Below are positions 45,491-57,975 of a stretch of 64,000 nucleotides of DNA, piece by piece. This DNA comes from Branchiostoma belcheri (Eukaryota; Chordata; Leptocardii; Amphioxiformes; Branchiostomatidae), in contig NW_017803379.1 in NCBI RefSeq assembly GCF_001625305.1, positions 2,816,704 through 2,880,703 of the forward strand, given 5' to 3'. How positions within the stretch are numbered: position 1 is the stretch's first letter; each line of letters opens with the position of its first letter. The notes beneath the pieces were generated by a model that was not told the origin of the DNA, ran no database searches, and saw only the letters and a list, made by a program, of their open reading frames with translations. The position numbers and the translations under genes were made by a program.

Positions 45491-48400
45491 CTACACCCTG
45501 AGTAACCGCCCAAGTGTCCGGTTTCTTCTCCCTAAAACCGGCCAGAATCTTCTCTTCAATGCTGCTATCTGCAACACATAGAAAGGCAGGGACATCTTTA
45601 CTATAGATAGCCTTAAACAGTGCTTAGGACTAGATCTGCAGGGCCTAGAACTCATGAGCTCTTTGATATTATAACATGACAGACCCCACATGCCTGGTGC
45701 AAACCTGGTGTGTTAGGTTGATGGGCAGTAGATACATGTATGTTATACTTATTGACTAACACATAATTTGATAAAGATGCAAAAGCCATTCAAAATTAAG
45801 TATCTGGTATATATGTATATGCACACACTTATTATCTAGCTGCCATTCTCTCTACATATATCAATATTTATCTAGGTGCAGAATTATCCGAAATCCTTTT
45901 TATTGAAGGACTAAGCTAAAGAAGGTCTAAGAAGGTGCCAAGAACACTTAATATGTGCCATAACAAGAGAAAGACATCTTCCACAAATGTTAGTAGGGGT
46001 CAAAGGCCACACAAATGAAGAGCTTGAAATCAAAATGAGGCAGGAATTTACACTTACAGTAATCGTAAAAGGGACAGAACCATCCGATAGCCCTACGGTG
46101 AGTGAACAAAAACAGGAGCTTACAGAAAATTAGGACAAAATACAAGAAAAACTTCTTTCCAAAAAGGACATGAAGGATGTTAGCTGATATGTAAATTCTA
46201 CATCTACGTACTAAAATATGAAGTTGGTTGTCAGAAAAGAAGCTGTATGCTAAATAAGAGGTGGGATGATACAAAGCTACCAATCAGGGCTCGATATCCT
46301 TTTTTCTGCATGCCCACACTGGTACAGGTAATGTTGGGAATTACCTGCACCACAGTACTCAGACTTTCAGAAGTATGGATCATACTAAAAGCTGTTCAGA
46401 AACTCACTCAGAAACCATTGCCATTATTTTTTTTATACTCTGTAGGTGGTAATGGGTCAATGAAGCAAATAATCCATGTAAACCTATATGCAGGTACGGT
46501 GTACATGTACATCACACACACCTGCACAGCCCCAATTTTACCTGCACTATAAATGTACATATGCACCCAGCATTTCGAGCCATGATGAATGAAAGTCAAG
46601 TGCTGGTAATATATCTTGGAAAAGGCAAGTGTGCAGAAGAGCCCCCTACCTGATTGGCACAGAATGACCAGAGGGAGAACAGGATGAGTGCTCCCATGGT
46701 GAGGTGTGTGAGGAAGCGTAACCAGTCCCTGTACGCGCGCCACTCCCGCAGCTCGTCCATGTGCAGGAACCTGTTCCTGTACTCCCGCGGCAGCTCGAAC
46801 TGCGACGCCAGCGGGAACATGGCCTCGTAGAAGTCCACGATCACCGCCTTCACCAGCTGCGCGTCCTTCTGCTTGTGGTCGATGTTGTCGTTCAGGCAGA
46901 CAAACTTCTTGGGGTTCTTGCGAATGTCGTCCAGCTGACCTATGACCTGGGAGACGTTGGTGCGGATCATCTTGAAGGCCACCTGGTCTTCGCTGACCAC
47001 CTCGTACTTGAACTTGTTCTTCTCCTTGTAGCTGTTGTTCAGCAGCTTGACCAGTCCATGGCAGTGCAGGACCAGGGACTTGGTGACCAGGGGCATCCTG
47101 GGTTCATAGTAGTGCTCCTGGATGGCAAATACAGGCTTTTAAATACTTAAACTTTCAAGAACATTCATCTTAGTTGGTAGCTACAATTTTAGAATTAAAA
47201 CTTTTAAAAGTTCAATACTTGCACCTGTGTTGGAGGAATGGTTGCAGGTTCTGTCAGGTTTTTGGGTAGAGAAGCGGAACAGTTGATGAGGATCTGTTCT
47301 AGCTGAGTCAGGTGCTGCAGGGCCAGGGGGAGGTCATTCAACCGGGCAGCCATCGTTCTTAACTCTCGGTCTGACAGGATGCCTGGAAACAATCATATAA
47401 AAAACAAGTTCAAAACCCTTCACTTTTAGTTTGGAATTCCACTTTTCTCATTTTGACAAGTGAGTCTTAATATTTAATTATTTAGATGGAAAGTGTTTAC
47501 ATATAATTGGCAAGTATGATGTACTGTAATAAATGATGATAAAAACTTTCATTACTCCGTGAAGGAGGTCAGGACCTCCGGACGGAGTGTTGTGATGGGC
47601 TAATTTTTCATGTTCGCAGTCAAAACACTGGGTTCTCTTTGTGTAATCGGCACGCAATTTTATACGCCGTCTGCGGGCATGCCCGTGTTGATGCACGAAT
47701 GTGTATTTTTGCCGTTGCTGCTTTCGCGGTCAATGTAATATTGCAGACGCACCCCTACAATTACGAGGCGAATTGGAATGGTCCAGAAAAACGCTTTGTT
47801 TGGAATAGCAGTGGGGGGGGGGGTGGAACTTCATGCAGATACGGGGTGGTTTTGATAAGTGGTTCCAGATGTTTTTGCCCATGCTTAAGAGATGCCAAGT
47901 TTTTTGGAAGATGTTCGCAGCCAAAACGCATTCTTCCGTACGTCACATTTCTGTGTAATTTCGCATGTGGTGTGGCATTATGTCCGGGATGATGCACGTC
48001 TTTTTATTTTTACCGTAGCTGTTTTGATATTGAAGTAAATGCATATTTTAGAAACATCCCTACTTTTACAATCCTGTGGAATAGGCCGTAGGTTTAGGCA
48101 GTTGTCTGGTAGCAGAGGTACTCTAAGCAGATATCCTGGTTATCTGGCCGGCGGTAGTAACACTCGCGGTGCTTACCGCAACTGTTGCTGGAATTTGGCC
48201 TGTTCCAGGCGCGCTTAATTAGGTACAGGCACGGTAAGACGGTGGGGCTGTCTTTGTTACTAGACACGACCATGATAGTCCGATCTTTATGTGAATGTAA
48301 TGATTGTGTGTGTGTGTGTAATTAAAATGAACTTCGAACTTGAAGCACAGTATCTTTACACGCCCTGGGAGCAGTAATGGATTTAGCTCTTTGTATGTTT

Positions 48401-51400
48401 TATGCTTGTGACGCGCCCTCATTGTATTAACCGTTGCATAATTATAATGTCTGCACAGTAGGTCTGGCGTTGACGCTTGGGATTTTGTTGAAATATATAA
48501 AACTTCACGAAGGATTGTCGCCTATGGCTTCTTGTTTATATTCAGTTTGAACATTTTCTTCTTGCATAATTTTTCCTGCAGGAATTTCTGCAGGAAGAAT
48601 TTTACATGGCATTAAATCTGTGGACAATGTCAACATTCATGTTGTTTATGTTAGAAAATGTCAATACTAGTAGTTTTAAAAGCTTTAAATCTCTTAAGGC
48701 TACAAGTTGTTGCAAGTTTTGTGTGAGAATCCCACTCACCTGATTTGTCAGTGTCCAGCGAATCAAAGATTTCCGTCACGTTCCTGGGCTCCTTCTCACT
48801 CATCAGGTAGTAGAAGTAAGAGAAAGCAAACTGCATGTCTTTGGAGTGTCTGATCTTGTGAGAGGACGTTTCATCAAACTCCTCAGGAAGTTTCTCCTGT
48901 AGTTCTGTCATGATGGTTACGTCTATCATGTGAGGCATGTGTGCTGGCACCTTCCTCGCTTGGAAGCCGTACGCTTTGTTGAAAATGCGGTTACTGTGTC
49001 GTAAGGAATCCGCAAATGTGTCTGTCAGCTGACGTGTCCTATGTGAGGGAGACTGATATAGTTTTTCTGTCAGCACTTTTTCTTTCTCCCTTCTTAAGTT
49101 GCTGAAAACACCCTGTTTCTCCCATGGCAGGAAGCTTCCCAATACTGAGTCAGCCTCTACAGCTTCCCTACCACTAAGGTCCTTGGCCAATAGTCTTCTA
49201 ACCGGAGGGTTGTCATCTTCAAATTTATTGTTTTCGTCCTTGCTTTTAACTTCCTTCAAGCTAGTTGAGATATTTTCTCCCTTACTTTTGTCTAAGGACT
49301 CAACTTCTGACTGTTTTATTATGTCTCCACCTTCCATGTTTTGTTCCATATTGATGACACCTTCATCATTTAATGGCCTGTTTACTTTGTCTTGTCTTAA
49401 AATGATTTTTTCGTCATTCATATTCAGTGTTTCTCCTTCATTTGCCCTCACTTTCAATATCTTCCCATCGTTTTTTCTCAAAACCTTTGAATCCATCTGA
49501 CTGACCAAATTTTTCAGTCGTTTTGTTCCAACTGAGACCTTGGCACCCTCTCTACCATGACCTTTGGCATCTATCCCAGGATTCTTTGCTGGGCTCCCAT
49601 CATCCTTCAGTGGTTGACTTTTCCTTGTGTTTGTCCTCCTTGCAGGACTGTGTTTAGCAGCAGCTGGGGAGGTTTTCTTCTTCTGAAGCTGCTTAAACGC
49701 CTCGACTCTCAACACTTCAGGAGGGAAGTTCTTCCACAGAGCTGCGACTAGCTTTTTGTACCCTTTCTCTGAGAACACAACAGGCACGAGAAGAAAATGA
49801 AACACTCTGAAAAGGTGCAATACCATCTTGTCTATTTGACATTGAAAATGCCTTTCAGGTTTTTTTCTAGACTGAAAATGAGAAAAAAAACTCAATGCTA
49901 TCATAACAGTAAGACAGCTACAATGTACATGTGCATCAGCACTCAATATTCTATTTCATTAATAAATATGTGACTCATGATACTGAATCAAACAGGTTGG
50001 TGCTAGTTTACCTGTTAGTTCTCCAGCATCAAGTTGACCTTCTAGCTCCTTGAGTCCTGCACTCAAATCCTCGGGTACAAAGCTCATGTTGTTAACATCA
50101 GGTAAGGACTCTGGTATCTCTACTGGTCGTATGTCTCTTTTCACCTGGGTGTGGAAGGCAAACAAGTAATCAGTACTAGTAATCTTACTGGGGCTGCATA
50201 GCGGTACTGTGTACTGATACAATACCGCAAAAATTGATTAGGTACAGGTCCATAATACTGGTACTGTACCGATATAAATTCACAATACCTCATGTGACAC
50301 AAGGGTGACCAAAATAACATCTAGAGGGAACGTAATTAATATGCAACAGATCTTTCAGGGACAGCTAGAGTATTGTAGGACACAAGGACTAGACAGAAGG
50401 CTGCCAAGTTCTGTCCAGTTTCATTTCAATAAAGATTCTGTCAAGTTTATTAGTTTCTACTGTTATAAGGAAGTTCGGAAGAATATATGTTAATTTGTCA
50501 AATAGTTCAAGTGTACTTGTACCTAAACCCCTGATGTTAGATTTAGGTACATAGCCCTAGTTCATACCTTTGGGTGCATCTTATCTTCAGGAACTTCCTG
50601 GAAGGAGATGAGAATGTCTTCCTCGTGTGTGTCTTCTGTGTCGCTGGCTGCCGTGCTGCTGACGTTCCCCTCCCCTCCTGTCTCATTCAACAACAACACT
50701 TCCTTGGGCCGCTCCTTGGTGTCAACAGTCAGGTTGAAGGCCATGTTGAATTTTTCGTTAGTGTCCTTGTTTTTGCCTGTGTACAAGAAAGTGTGGAAAA
50801 TAGAAGGTTCTAGGATTTGTGCAAATAATGTTAGCAAAAAATAATACTGACAATTTTATAAACAGTAACATGAAAGAATGATCAATCACCTAAATTTAAC
50901 TGGAAGCCACTCTTGCAGGAGGTTCAGTTATATCAGTAACAGTAATTGACAGATGAGAGTTACAAATATAACTTACCAGTGAGGTTAAAGTGTAGAACCG
51001 AGGCGTTCTTGTTTGGAAAGAGGACGATGTTCAGAGTCTTGAACTTCTGTGCAACCGTCGCCGCCCTGATCACACCGTTATCATCATACTTCCCCTCAGT
51101 CACTGATATACCTACAGGTCAACAAAGTATTTCAGTTTCTTAACTATATATTTCAACTTTTCATCGTTTAATCATTACACATTCTTGCAACTTATGTTAA
51201 GGATAACATACATGTACATGTAAGAGGCAGCAGTGAAAGATTGGACCCTAGCTTCAGCAGCAACTCTGGTCAATTTTTACCTCCATATTATTAAGATTTA
51301 TTTTAAATCTTCTGCAAGAAGAAGAATTTTTCTGCAATAAGCTGTTAAAACAGCACATTCAAAATCAAATATACATTGTATCTGCTAACTTTCATGTGCT

Positions 51401-54400
51401 ATAAGAAATGCTTCTGAATCAGATTAACTTCTTCAGTTATACAGATCTACGTTGCTTAATCAATGAATGTGGGGAGAGGGCTGTAGCAGGCTGAGGGTTT
51501 CCATCCCTCCTTACCTTCAGGGAACACAGCTGACAGGTTAAAGTACACCAGGTGTTCCCCCTCCTTCAGGTGATACAGGTGAACGTCTGGCTGAAGGTCG
51601 ATCTTGGTCAGCTTGTCGAAGTTAACCGTCCCACAGTCACCCGCGTCAAACCCACACTCCAACACATTACAGGCCTACAGGGGCAGAGGTCACAAATTTT
51701 AGGGCAAAGGTTAAAAATCTCTTAGACTAACTGCTGACTCTTGTTCCAGTTTTTATTTTCCTTTATTCTGCCATCCCCCTCTTTTCTAACATCTGTTTCT
51801 CTTTTTTCTCCCTTTTTGTGTTGACAGATGTCACTCGAAATGTCCAGAAGTAATCTCTGTGATTTATCCAGTATTAGAGGTGGATTTGTCTTTGAGTATT
51901 GTTTCCATGGATTTCTAACCTTCATCAACGTGTCCCTTTCTTGTCTTTGCCTGAGTGACTACCTCATTGCCTACACCTGTCACGGCAAAAATTATTGGAA
52001 ACATGAGCCCTTCCCCTTCACTGAGTTGGGGGCCACTAGTGTGGCCATGCATGCACCAATTCCACAACTTTGTCTTGTCTTGTCACAGTCACTTTTTCTT
52101 TTTTTACAGCACCCCATTGGCTGCACAAGTTGGGCCAATTGTCTGAGTATTGTGTAGAAGTAGAAGTCCATACCTGGTCACAGTATCTGTCAGCCAGCCA
52201 GTTGTTGGCACAGCCGGGGTTACAGTACATGATGTTGGCCCCGGAGTCCTGTCCTATACCGTGCACTTGGTTTGGTCCGGCACCAGCTGCTCCAAGGCAG
52301 TCACCACCATCCCATTCACATTCTACATTTTTAGCAAAAATCAAAACACAAACACTTTTTTTTATTGTTACAGGAAAAATTTTCTATCCAGTATGAATAC
52401 TTTGGGGACATAGAAGTTTATGTTATGCCTCAAGCTCAGTAAATATGCATGAGAACAAATGGTTGGTATCAGAGCTAAAACAAGTAAAGAAGCAAAAGAT
52501 ATGTACCTGAGTTGTTGCAGGCCTTGTCACAGTAGTTGTCCCTGATCCACGAGGAGGGGCAGCCATCTGCACAGTTGGGTACTGGCCAGGCAAGGTAGAC
52601 CTGGGGAGGGTACATGTACAGCACACTTTTCACTAACATACAATGTGTATATGACTGGTAGCATAGGCAGTGTTCGAAATACCTGCCTGCAGTCTGCAAT
52701 CTGCAGATAGATTTTCAAGATTGCAGAAGAAAAAATTATACAATCTGCAATTTTGCAGAAGGAAAAATAGGCTCCAGATTCATCAGTTTTCAATTTAGCA
52801 AACTAAAACTTCCAGGCCCCAGGGACAGACTGTTCTGAAACAACAGGAGCTTCTTCACTAATTTGCATCATCCTTGTCTTGACTTGTCTAACTTTTGTTT
52901 CCTTTTGGACTTCCAAAAAATTGTCTTCACTAATTTGCATATTAATCAATAGTTTATGCTTATAAACCTGAAATTCTCCTGCAGTCCAGTAATGCTACTG
53001 TACAGATTCACAAAGCTATATATGATGTAAAAAAGGAATTATTGGTTTGAGAAGGTTGTAGTATGGAGGCTTGTGTATTTGCAGAAAGGTTGTAATATGG
53101 AGGCTTGTGTATTTGCAGAAAGTATTTCCAAATTGAAGAACAAAATTTTGACTCTTCTGCAATATTGCAGAGTACTGAAAAAAAGTATTTCGACCACTGA
53201 TAGGACATTCTGCATTGGACTGCAGATATTGTGCTGGTGTGTTACGCCGAAAGGCGGTTATACCGGCTATACAGATACAGATACCGATATTATGCAAAAT
53301 ACAAATAATATGTTCTGCATCTGCAGGATGTTTCCACAATTGCAGTTGCAGAACACAATGGCGGAGGATTAGTTTCCTAGAAAATCAATGTTTTCACCAA
53401 GTGTCTTCAGACAGAAACACAAAAAAAGCCCATGTGCATGGGTAAGAGATGTAAAAAATTCTACCAGTGTAAAGATCAAGTGCAGTAGCAATATCATACC
53501 TTCTGCCCCTGTGAGTGTGTGTAGAAGTCATCCGGCCAGACCTCAGCACCAAACATCACGTCATCGTTCAGGTAGATGAACTTGTTGGACAGTCCGGGGA
53601 TCCTGTGCAGGTGTGCCTCGATGGCAGGTGAGCTGAAGGACGGCAGGTGACTGGCGTTGGGGAACAGGTCGCTGTGGGTCACGATGGTCAGTCTGGGATT
53701 GTCCAGGTTGAGCCAGGACGGGATCTGACCGTTGGTGACGATGTAAACATGTCGGACCCACGGCGCGTACCTCTCGATGGAACGTAGGGAGTACCTCAGT
53801 TCTTCATTGTCTTCAAACCTGTCAATCAAGTTGTGATGGTAGATTAGTGATGGTGAAGAATCAAATAATGACATATTACAGATAGGGTTTCCGGAAAAGG
53901 CTGTGCTGTGCATGTGCATGTGCTGTGCCCCTCTTCAGGGCCCCAAGCCATTATGTGACTTTTTGACAATACAAAAAGTATATTTTCCATTCTTTTCTTT
54001 ACATAGTACGTTGACTTAACCCTTTAGTGTTCCAGAATAATACGCAGCAACAAAAATACAACATCCTTGCTCCTTATGAGCTTACAAAACTGTGAATGAT
54101 CTTCTGTTCAAACCTCTGGCCACACCGCACATACATGTATGGTTAGTCTCCTGCAGGTAAGCTGGACCCTCTATGGCCGGCCAACTCCTCTGGCCAATGA
54201 TGTTCCCCTTAGCCAATTTCTACTATTTATTCAGCCTGCAAAGGAGTCTGGTGGAGACAAACATATGGTATTGTCCACATATGGTACATGTACCTCCCAG
54301 TGGGGCGTCAGTTGACAGCTTTGTACAAATTTCTGAAAGACCTCATCATTTACCAGATTTTTTATCTCTTTTGAAGGGATAATGGCACAGTTTATTGATA

Positions 54401-57400
54401 CCCAATAAGATACACTAAGTTGATAATCATATTCCGCTTCATGTCAAAGATATGAGTGTTTCCAATTAAAAAGTCAATCTTGTGACATGTGCTCCTGTCT
54501 ATCTATCCTGTCATGCCCGACCAATTAGCCACACTAGGGGGGCCAACCACTGCCTGTTGTTGTTGTTGTTGTCCTGAGCAAACCGGTGGCACCGGGAACT
54601 GAACAAGATTGTTTGAACGCACAAAATATACGTCAGAAATATGAAATAATGACACAAATGTGTTAAGAAGTGATAGTAACTGTTGATAACACCGAAATTT
54701 AGCATAATTAGAATATTTTAAAATTTTTGCGTAAAAAGTTTCATAATGCAGCCAATGGTATGAAATAATGATGTAAATATGCTGATACTTGGCAATATGT
54801 GTCAATACCATAAAGATTGTCTTGTTCAAAATATTTCCAATTATAATGCCCAGATATCGCTTAGGGCACCTTTAACATGTGATGGCTTGGGGCCCTGAAG
54901 AGGGGCACAGCACATGCACATGCACAGCACAGCCTTTTCCGGAAACCCATTACAGATACACATGTATTACTTGTACTTGCTCAACTTTATCACAAATCAC
55001 TTGATAGCTTTAAACAATGTTTAGACTTAGATGTGCAAAGGCTAGGTGTATGAAGTCAATCAGTGTAATATAGACAGCTACCACGTCGTGTGCCTACAAT
55101 GCCAGTGTGTTACGCTGAAGGGGGGGGGGTCAAATCGGCTAATACCGGTAGTTTACAGATACAGAATTGTTTAGCAAGTACAGAAAGAAAATCTGTTCTT
55201 TTCACATCTCAGAAACTTTACAAGGATTATCTCTCTGAGAACATGTACCTGCTTGGTGCAATGTCTTCATGGAAGGACAGATCATCTGTGAGATCCCAGG
55301 CCAGACTGGCAGCTGTCAATCTTACTGTGTCATTCCCTATCGTCACATTGGTGACATCACCGTCCTGAAGGAAAGAACAGAAGGCAGTTATTGTTAGAAC
55401 AACTGGCAGATAAAGAACATGAAAAAAGTTACGATAATATATGCAGAAGAAAGAACTGGAGAGCTTTTGTTGCTGCCCTACAACATGCACATATCAGGAC
55501 TGGCATTAAGGGCAGCAAGTAAGGAAAGCAACTAAAAAAGAACACATTATGAGTACATGTATCTTATCCACAGGAAAGGTACCTGACAAGTTGAGGCTCT
55601 TGCATTTCTAAGCTGTTACCAACATGTGCAGGTAACAGTGGCAATGAGCCAATAGAGTCCAAGTGTTACCCTGTACAAAGTTATTCAAAAGAGCTGTAAA
55701 CAGTAAGTCCAGATGATGTTACCTTGAGCAGAAGGTCCATATCATTAAAGTCTGGTACATCCATGACGGCCACCCTCTTTTCCAGGTACACTTCCACAGA
55801 GGAGACCTTCTCTCTGAACTTGTCCTCTAACATGGCCTTGACCTCCTCTTCTCCCTGCCTTGGCAGGTGAGTGACCATGACTGTGTCCTTCAGGAGTACG
55901 CTGTGAGGTACCGTCCAGTCACTGGTCAGGTAGCCTTGTTGTAGGGACACGTTCACCCCGTTTACCTCCACGGTTTCCTTCAGAACTACGTTGACTGTGT
56001 GGAGGGAAAATGGTAAAGTGATGGTTAAAAAATATTGTTTGATAGAGAAACAACATGAAATCCTGTGGTGTTACCAAAATAGGTTTTGAGTTTTGGCAAA
56101 GTCATGTTACAAAAAGAGAACAGTGATGTGTAACTAGTGAACAATTATCAACTGGCGACACAATTTTGCAACTTCCATGTGACACTACACGTATTCCCCC
56201 AAAAAAGCTCAGCTGCAAAACTTGGTGTGAATTCTGTTTTGAACCATTCAACATTCTATCAACTTTTACGCAAAAGACAAGGTGTGATCTTCCTATGCAA
56301 AAACCTCTGTGCTGTACATGTGAAAAAGTTCACCTTCTACTTGAGAGGAGAACTTGATGACTGTGATGTTGACGGGTGGATCGCCCAGCGCCGTGTGGTG
56401 TTCCACGCTCCTGGCCAGCAGGAAGACGGGGAACTCTGCACGGACCTCCGGTAACCCCATCTCGGGTGGTAGCGGTGGTACCAACACCACAGCTGGGACT
56501 GACACACAGTCTTTTAACTTACACCTGGTTTTACTGCTGTTATCGGTTGTTTGGTTGGTCTCTGGGCCTGTCTTAGTTCTGCAAAAAAGGAATATTCACT
56601 GATCATTAATATCCAGAAAACTTATTGAAGTACAATGTATCTGGGGAAAAAGCTGTAATAAACTACCGCATTTTGATGCCCTAAGCCAATCATTACATTT
56701 GATTCTCTACCTGATATGTGCAAAGGCCAATCTCAAAAGAATTCCCTTGGGAATGTGTACATGGAATTTTTTACAATATACAAATGTACTCAACTCAGAA
56801 CTATACTAACGGCTCTGCCCCTGAGCATCGCCAAAAAGGACCATGAAACAGCTGTTTACAAACAAAAGGAATGGGAGGTCAGCAACACTCCCCCTCAAAA
56901 AAGAGTACAGGATATCCTTCTAAACAACACAATAAAATCAATAATGCTGCATTGTTTGGACTAAAGAACTAGTGAGTTGGAACACTGCCCTCAGGCTACA
57001 TATGGTAAATTCTACATTGTACATACTATAGTACAGCATGTCTCGTTTTAGTGCACATGTAGGTCCACATAGAGGGAAAAAACATTCCTTTGCCTTACAA
57101 TGAAAGAAAGCGGCAAAATTGTCCAAGCCTTCTGCTTGATCCAATTTTGGTACAATGTAAGGTGTAACATCATGTAAGAGAGAAAATAGAACACAATGTG
57201 ACCTACTTGTTGATTTCCAGCTCCATGTCCATTTTGAGTCTGCGTAGTCCCTCCAGTAATTTTGGGTCCGTCCCGTTCACCCACGTGTACACAACATCAA
57301 TGGGTACAGGCAGGCACAGGCGATCCTGGAACGACTTGCTCGCAATGTTGTCGTGATAGGCGCTAAACATGGCTGCATACTGGTCCTTACTCCACTCTAA

Positions 57401-57975
57401 CATTACCTGGGAAAAGTGTGACATGATACATGTTGGTGAAAACTGGTCTTACCGGTATTCTTAGCAAGTATGACACACATGAAATCGACATAAATAATGT
57501 GACTCAGATTAACATCTGTGGCAGTGCAAGCAAGTCTAACTCTCGGAAGACGGGGAACAACAGACGATAAACCGGACAATGAGTGAGTGAGTGGCACATT
57601 CAAGTCAAAATGTTGTTGACTAAATCTTCAATACGTTTGCAACTAAAGATTTCTTTCTTATGAAAAAACAAAGATGATGGCAAATATTCTTTCTCATTTT
57701 ACAAAAAGCCAGATGACCATCATCCAGTCCTTCACAATACTGTAAACCAGGATATTACTGAGAGGACAATTTTAAATGCGTTTGTAACAATAGTATGTAA
57801 AGGATTTTAAAAATTGCAATACAAATTGACAAAGTACAAGTACCTCCCCAAACTGGAAAGCTGACACTGTGAGTAACAGTAGTCCCCCGAAGCACAGCAC
57901 CGTGCCATAGCGGTGAGACAGACAGGTGTAGGTCTGTCGCTGGACCAGCTTACACAGTGTACCCAGCACCATCAT
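45491..57975 (-). CDS. GNPTAB: N-acetylglucosamine-1-phosphotransferase alpha/beta precursor
   Basis: Complete orthologue, 1298 aa (human 1256). The Golgi enzyme transfers GlcNAc-1-phosphate to mannose of lysosomal hydrolases. Exons (descending): 57975-57844, 57406-57207, 56578-56334, 55994-55723, 55364-55249, 53818-53500, 52600-52507, 52322-52174, 51674-51515, 51111-50977, 50776-50568, 50144-50012, 49768-48740, 47382-47225, 47117-46650, 45568-45491. Order: [15 protein letters not shown] and signal-anchor helix (about 20-42); Stealth region 1 [10 protein letters not shown]; region 2 [17 protein letters not shown]; region 3 [11 protein letters not shown]; two Notch/LNR repeats (CDKACNNS.., CGFDAGDCG, about 435-540); a variable Lys/Glu-rich stretch; the alpha/beta cleavage site [11 protein letters not shown] near residue 968; region 4 [14 protein letters not shown]; an EF-hand (DTDKSGILSDRE); [19 protein letters not shown]; a C-terminal helix and Arg-rich tail ending GRLLRV. 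The start is the upstream of two adjacent ATGs. Confidence 0.96.
47554..48060. repeat. Hairpin plus diverged direct repeat, GNPTAB intron 13
   Basis: A hairpin ACTCCGTGAAGGAGGTC / GGACCTCCGGACGGAGT lies at 47556-47590. A unit starting ATGTTCGCAGTCAAAAC at 47609 recurs as ATGTTCGCAGCCAAAAC at 47910, with matching GATGCACG, TATTTTTGCCGT and ACATCCCTAC-like landmarks over about 150 bp each. Probably a decayed transposon with an internal duplication. Confidence 0.55.
52672..52770. repeat. Dispersed repeat (family R2), GNPTAB intron 6
   Basis: CAGTGTTCGAAATACC..CAGTCTGCAATCTGCAG ATAGATTTTCAAGATT.., homologous to 40848-40950. Further TGCAG-rich sequence continues to about 53360 and may be the same element. 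Confidence 0.6.
53052..53119. repeat. 34-bp tandem duplication, GNPTAB intron 6
   Basis: GGTTGTAGTATGGAGGCTTG... is repeated once with a single G/A change. Confidence 0.8.
53234..53284 (-). repeat. Dispersed repeat (family R1), reverse, GNPTAB intron 6
   Basis: GTGTGTTACGCCGAAAGGCGG, then ATACCGGCTATACAGATACAG: the reverse complement of the core at 17979-18095. Confidence 0.6.
53885..54948. mobile_element. Long-TIR DNA transposon (MULE-like), GNPTAB intron 5
   Basis: The first 67 bp (53885-53951, beginning GGGTTTCCGGAAAAGGCTGT) are the exact reverse complement of the last 67 bp (54882-54948). The element is flanked by a direct 10-bp ATTACAGATA at 53875-53884 and 54949-54958. Long TIRs with a 9-10 bp duplication fit the Mutator-like superfamily. 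The 0.93-kb interior has no transposase ORF but contains a family 1 foldback element. Identical TIRs and target duplications indicate recent insertion. Confidence 0.85.
54146..54258. mobile_element. Foldback element (family 1), nested in the long-TIR transposon
   Basis: The ends are GTCTCC (54146-54151) and GGAGAC (54253-54258). The right arm TCTACTATTTATTCAGCC..GGAGTCTGGTGGAGAC closely matches the element at 4535-4686, while the left arm is shortened. It is nested in the larger element. Confidence 0.6.
55105..55165 (-). repeat. Dispersed repeat (family R1), reverse, GNPTAB intron 5
   Basis: GTGTGTTACGCTGAAGG, a G run, then AATACCGG..TTACAGATACAG; a degraded reverse copy. Confidence 0.5.

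Noticed and set aside
46761-47150. 129-aa + strand ORF, Leu/Val-rich
   Set aside because: Antisense of a conserved GNPTAB exon.
47639-47992. 117-aa + strand ORF
   Set aside because: Crosses a G12 run and the diverged direct repeat in a GNPTAB intron; Cys-rich by composition only.
49099-49500. 133-aa + strand ORF
   Set aside because: Antisense shadow of the large GNPTAB exon.
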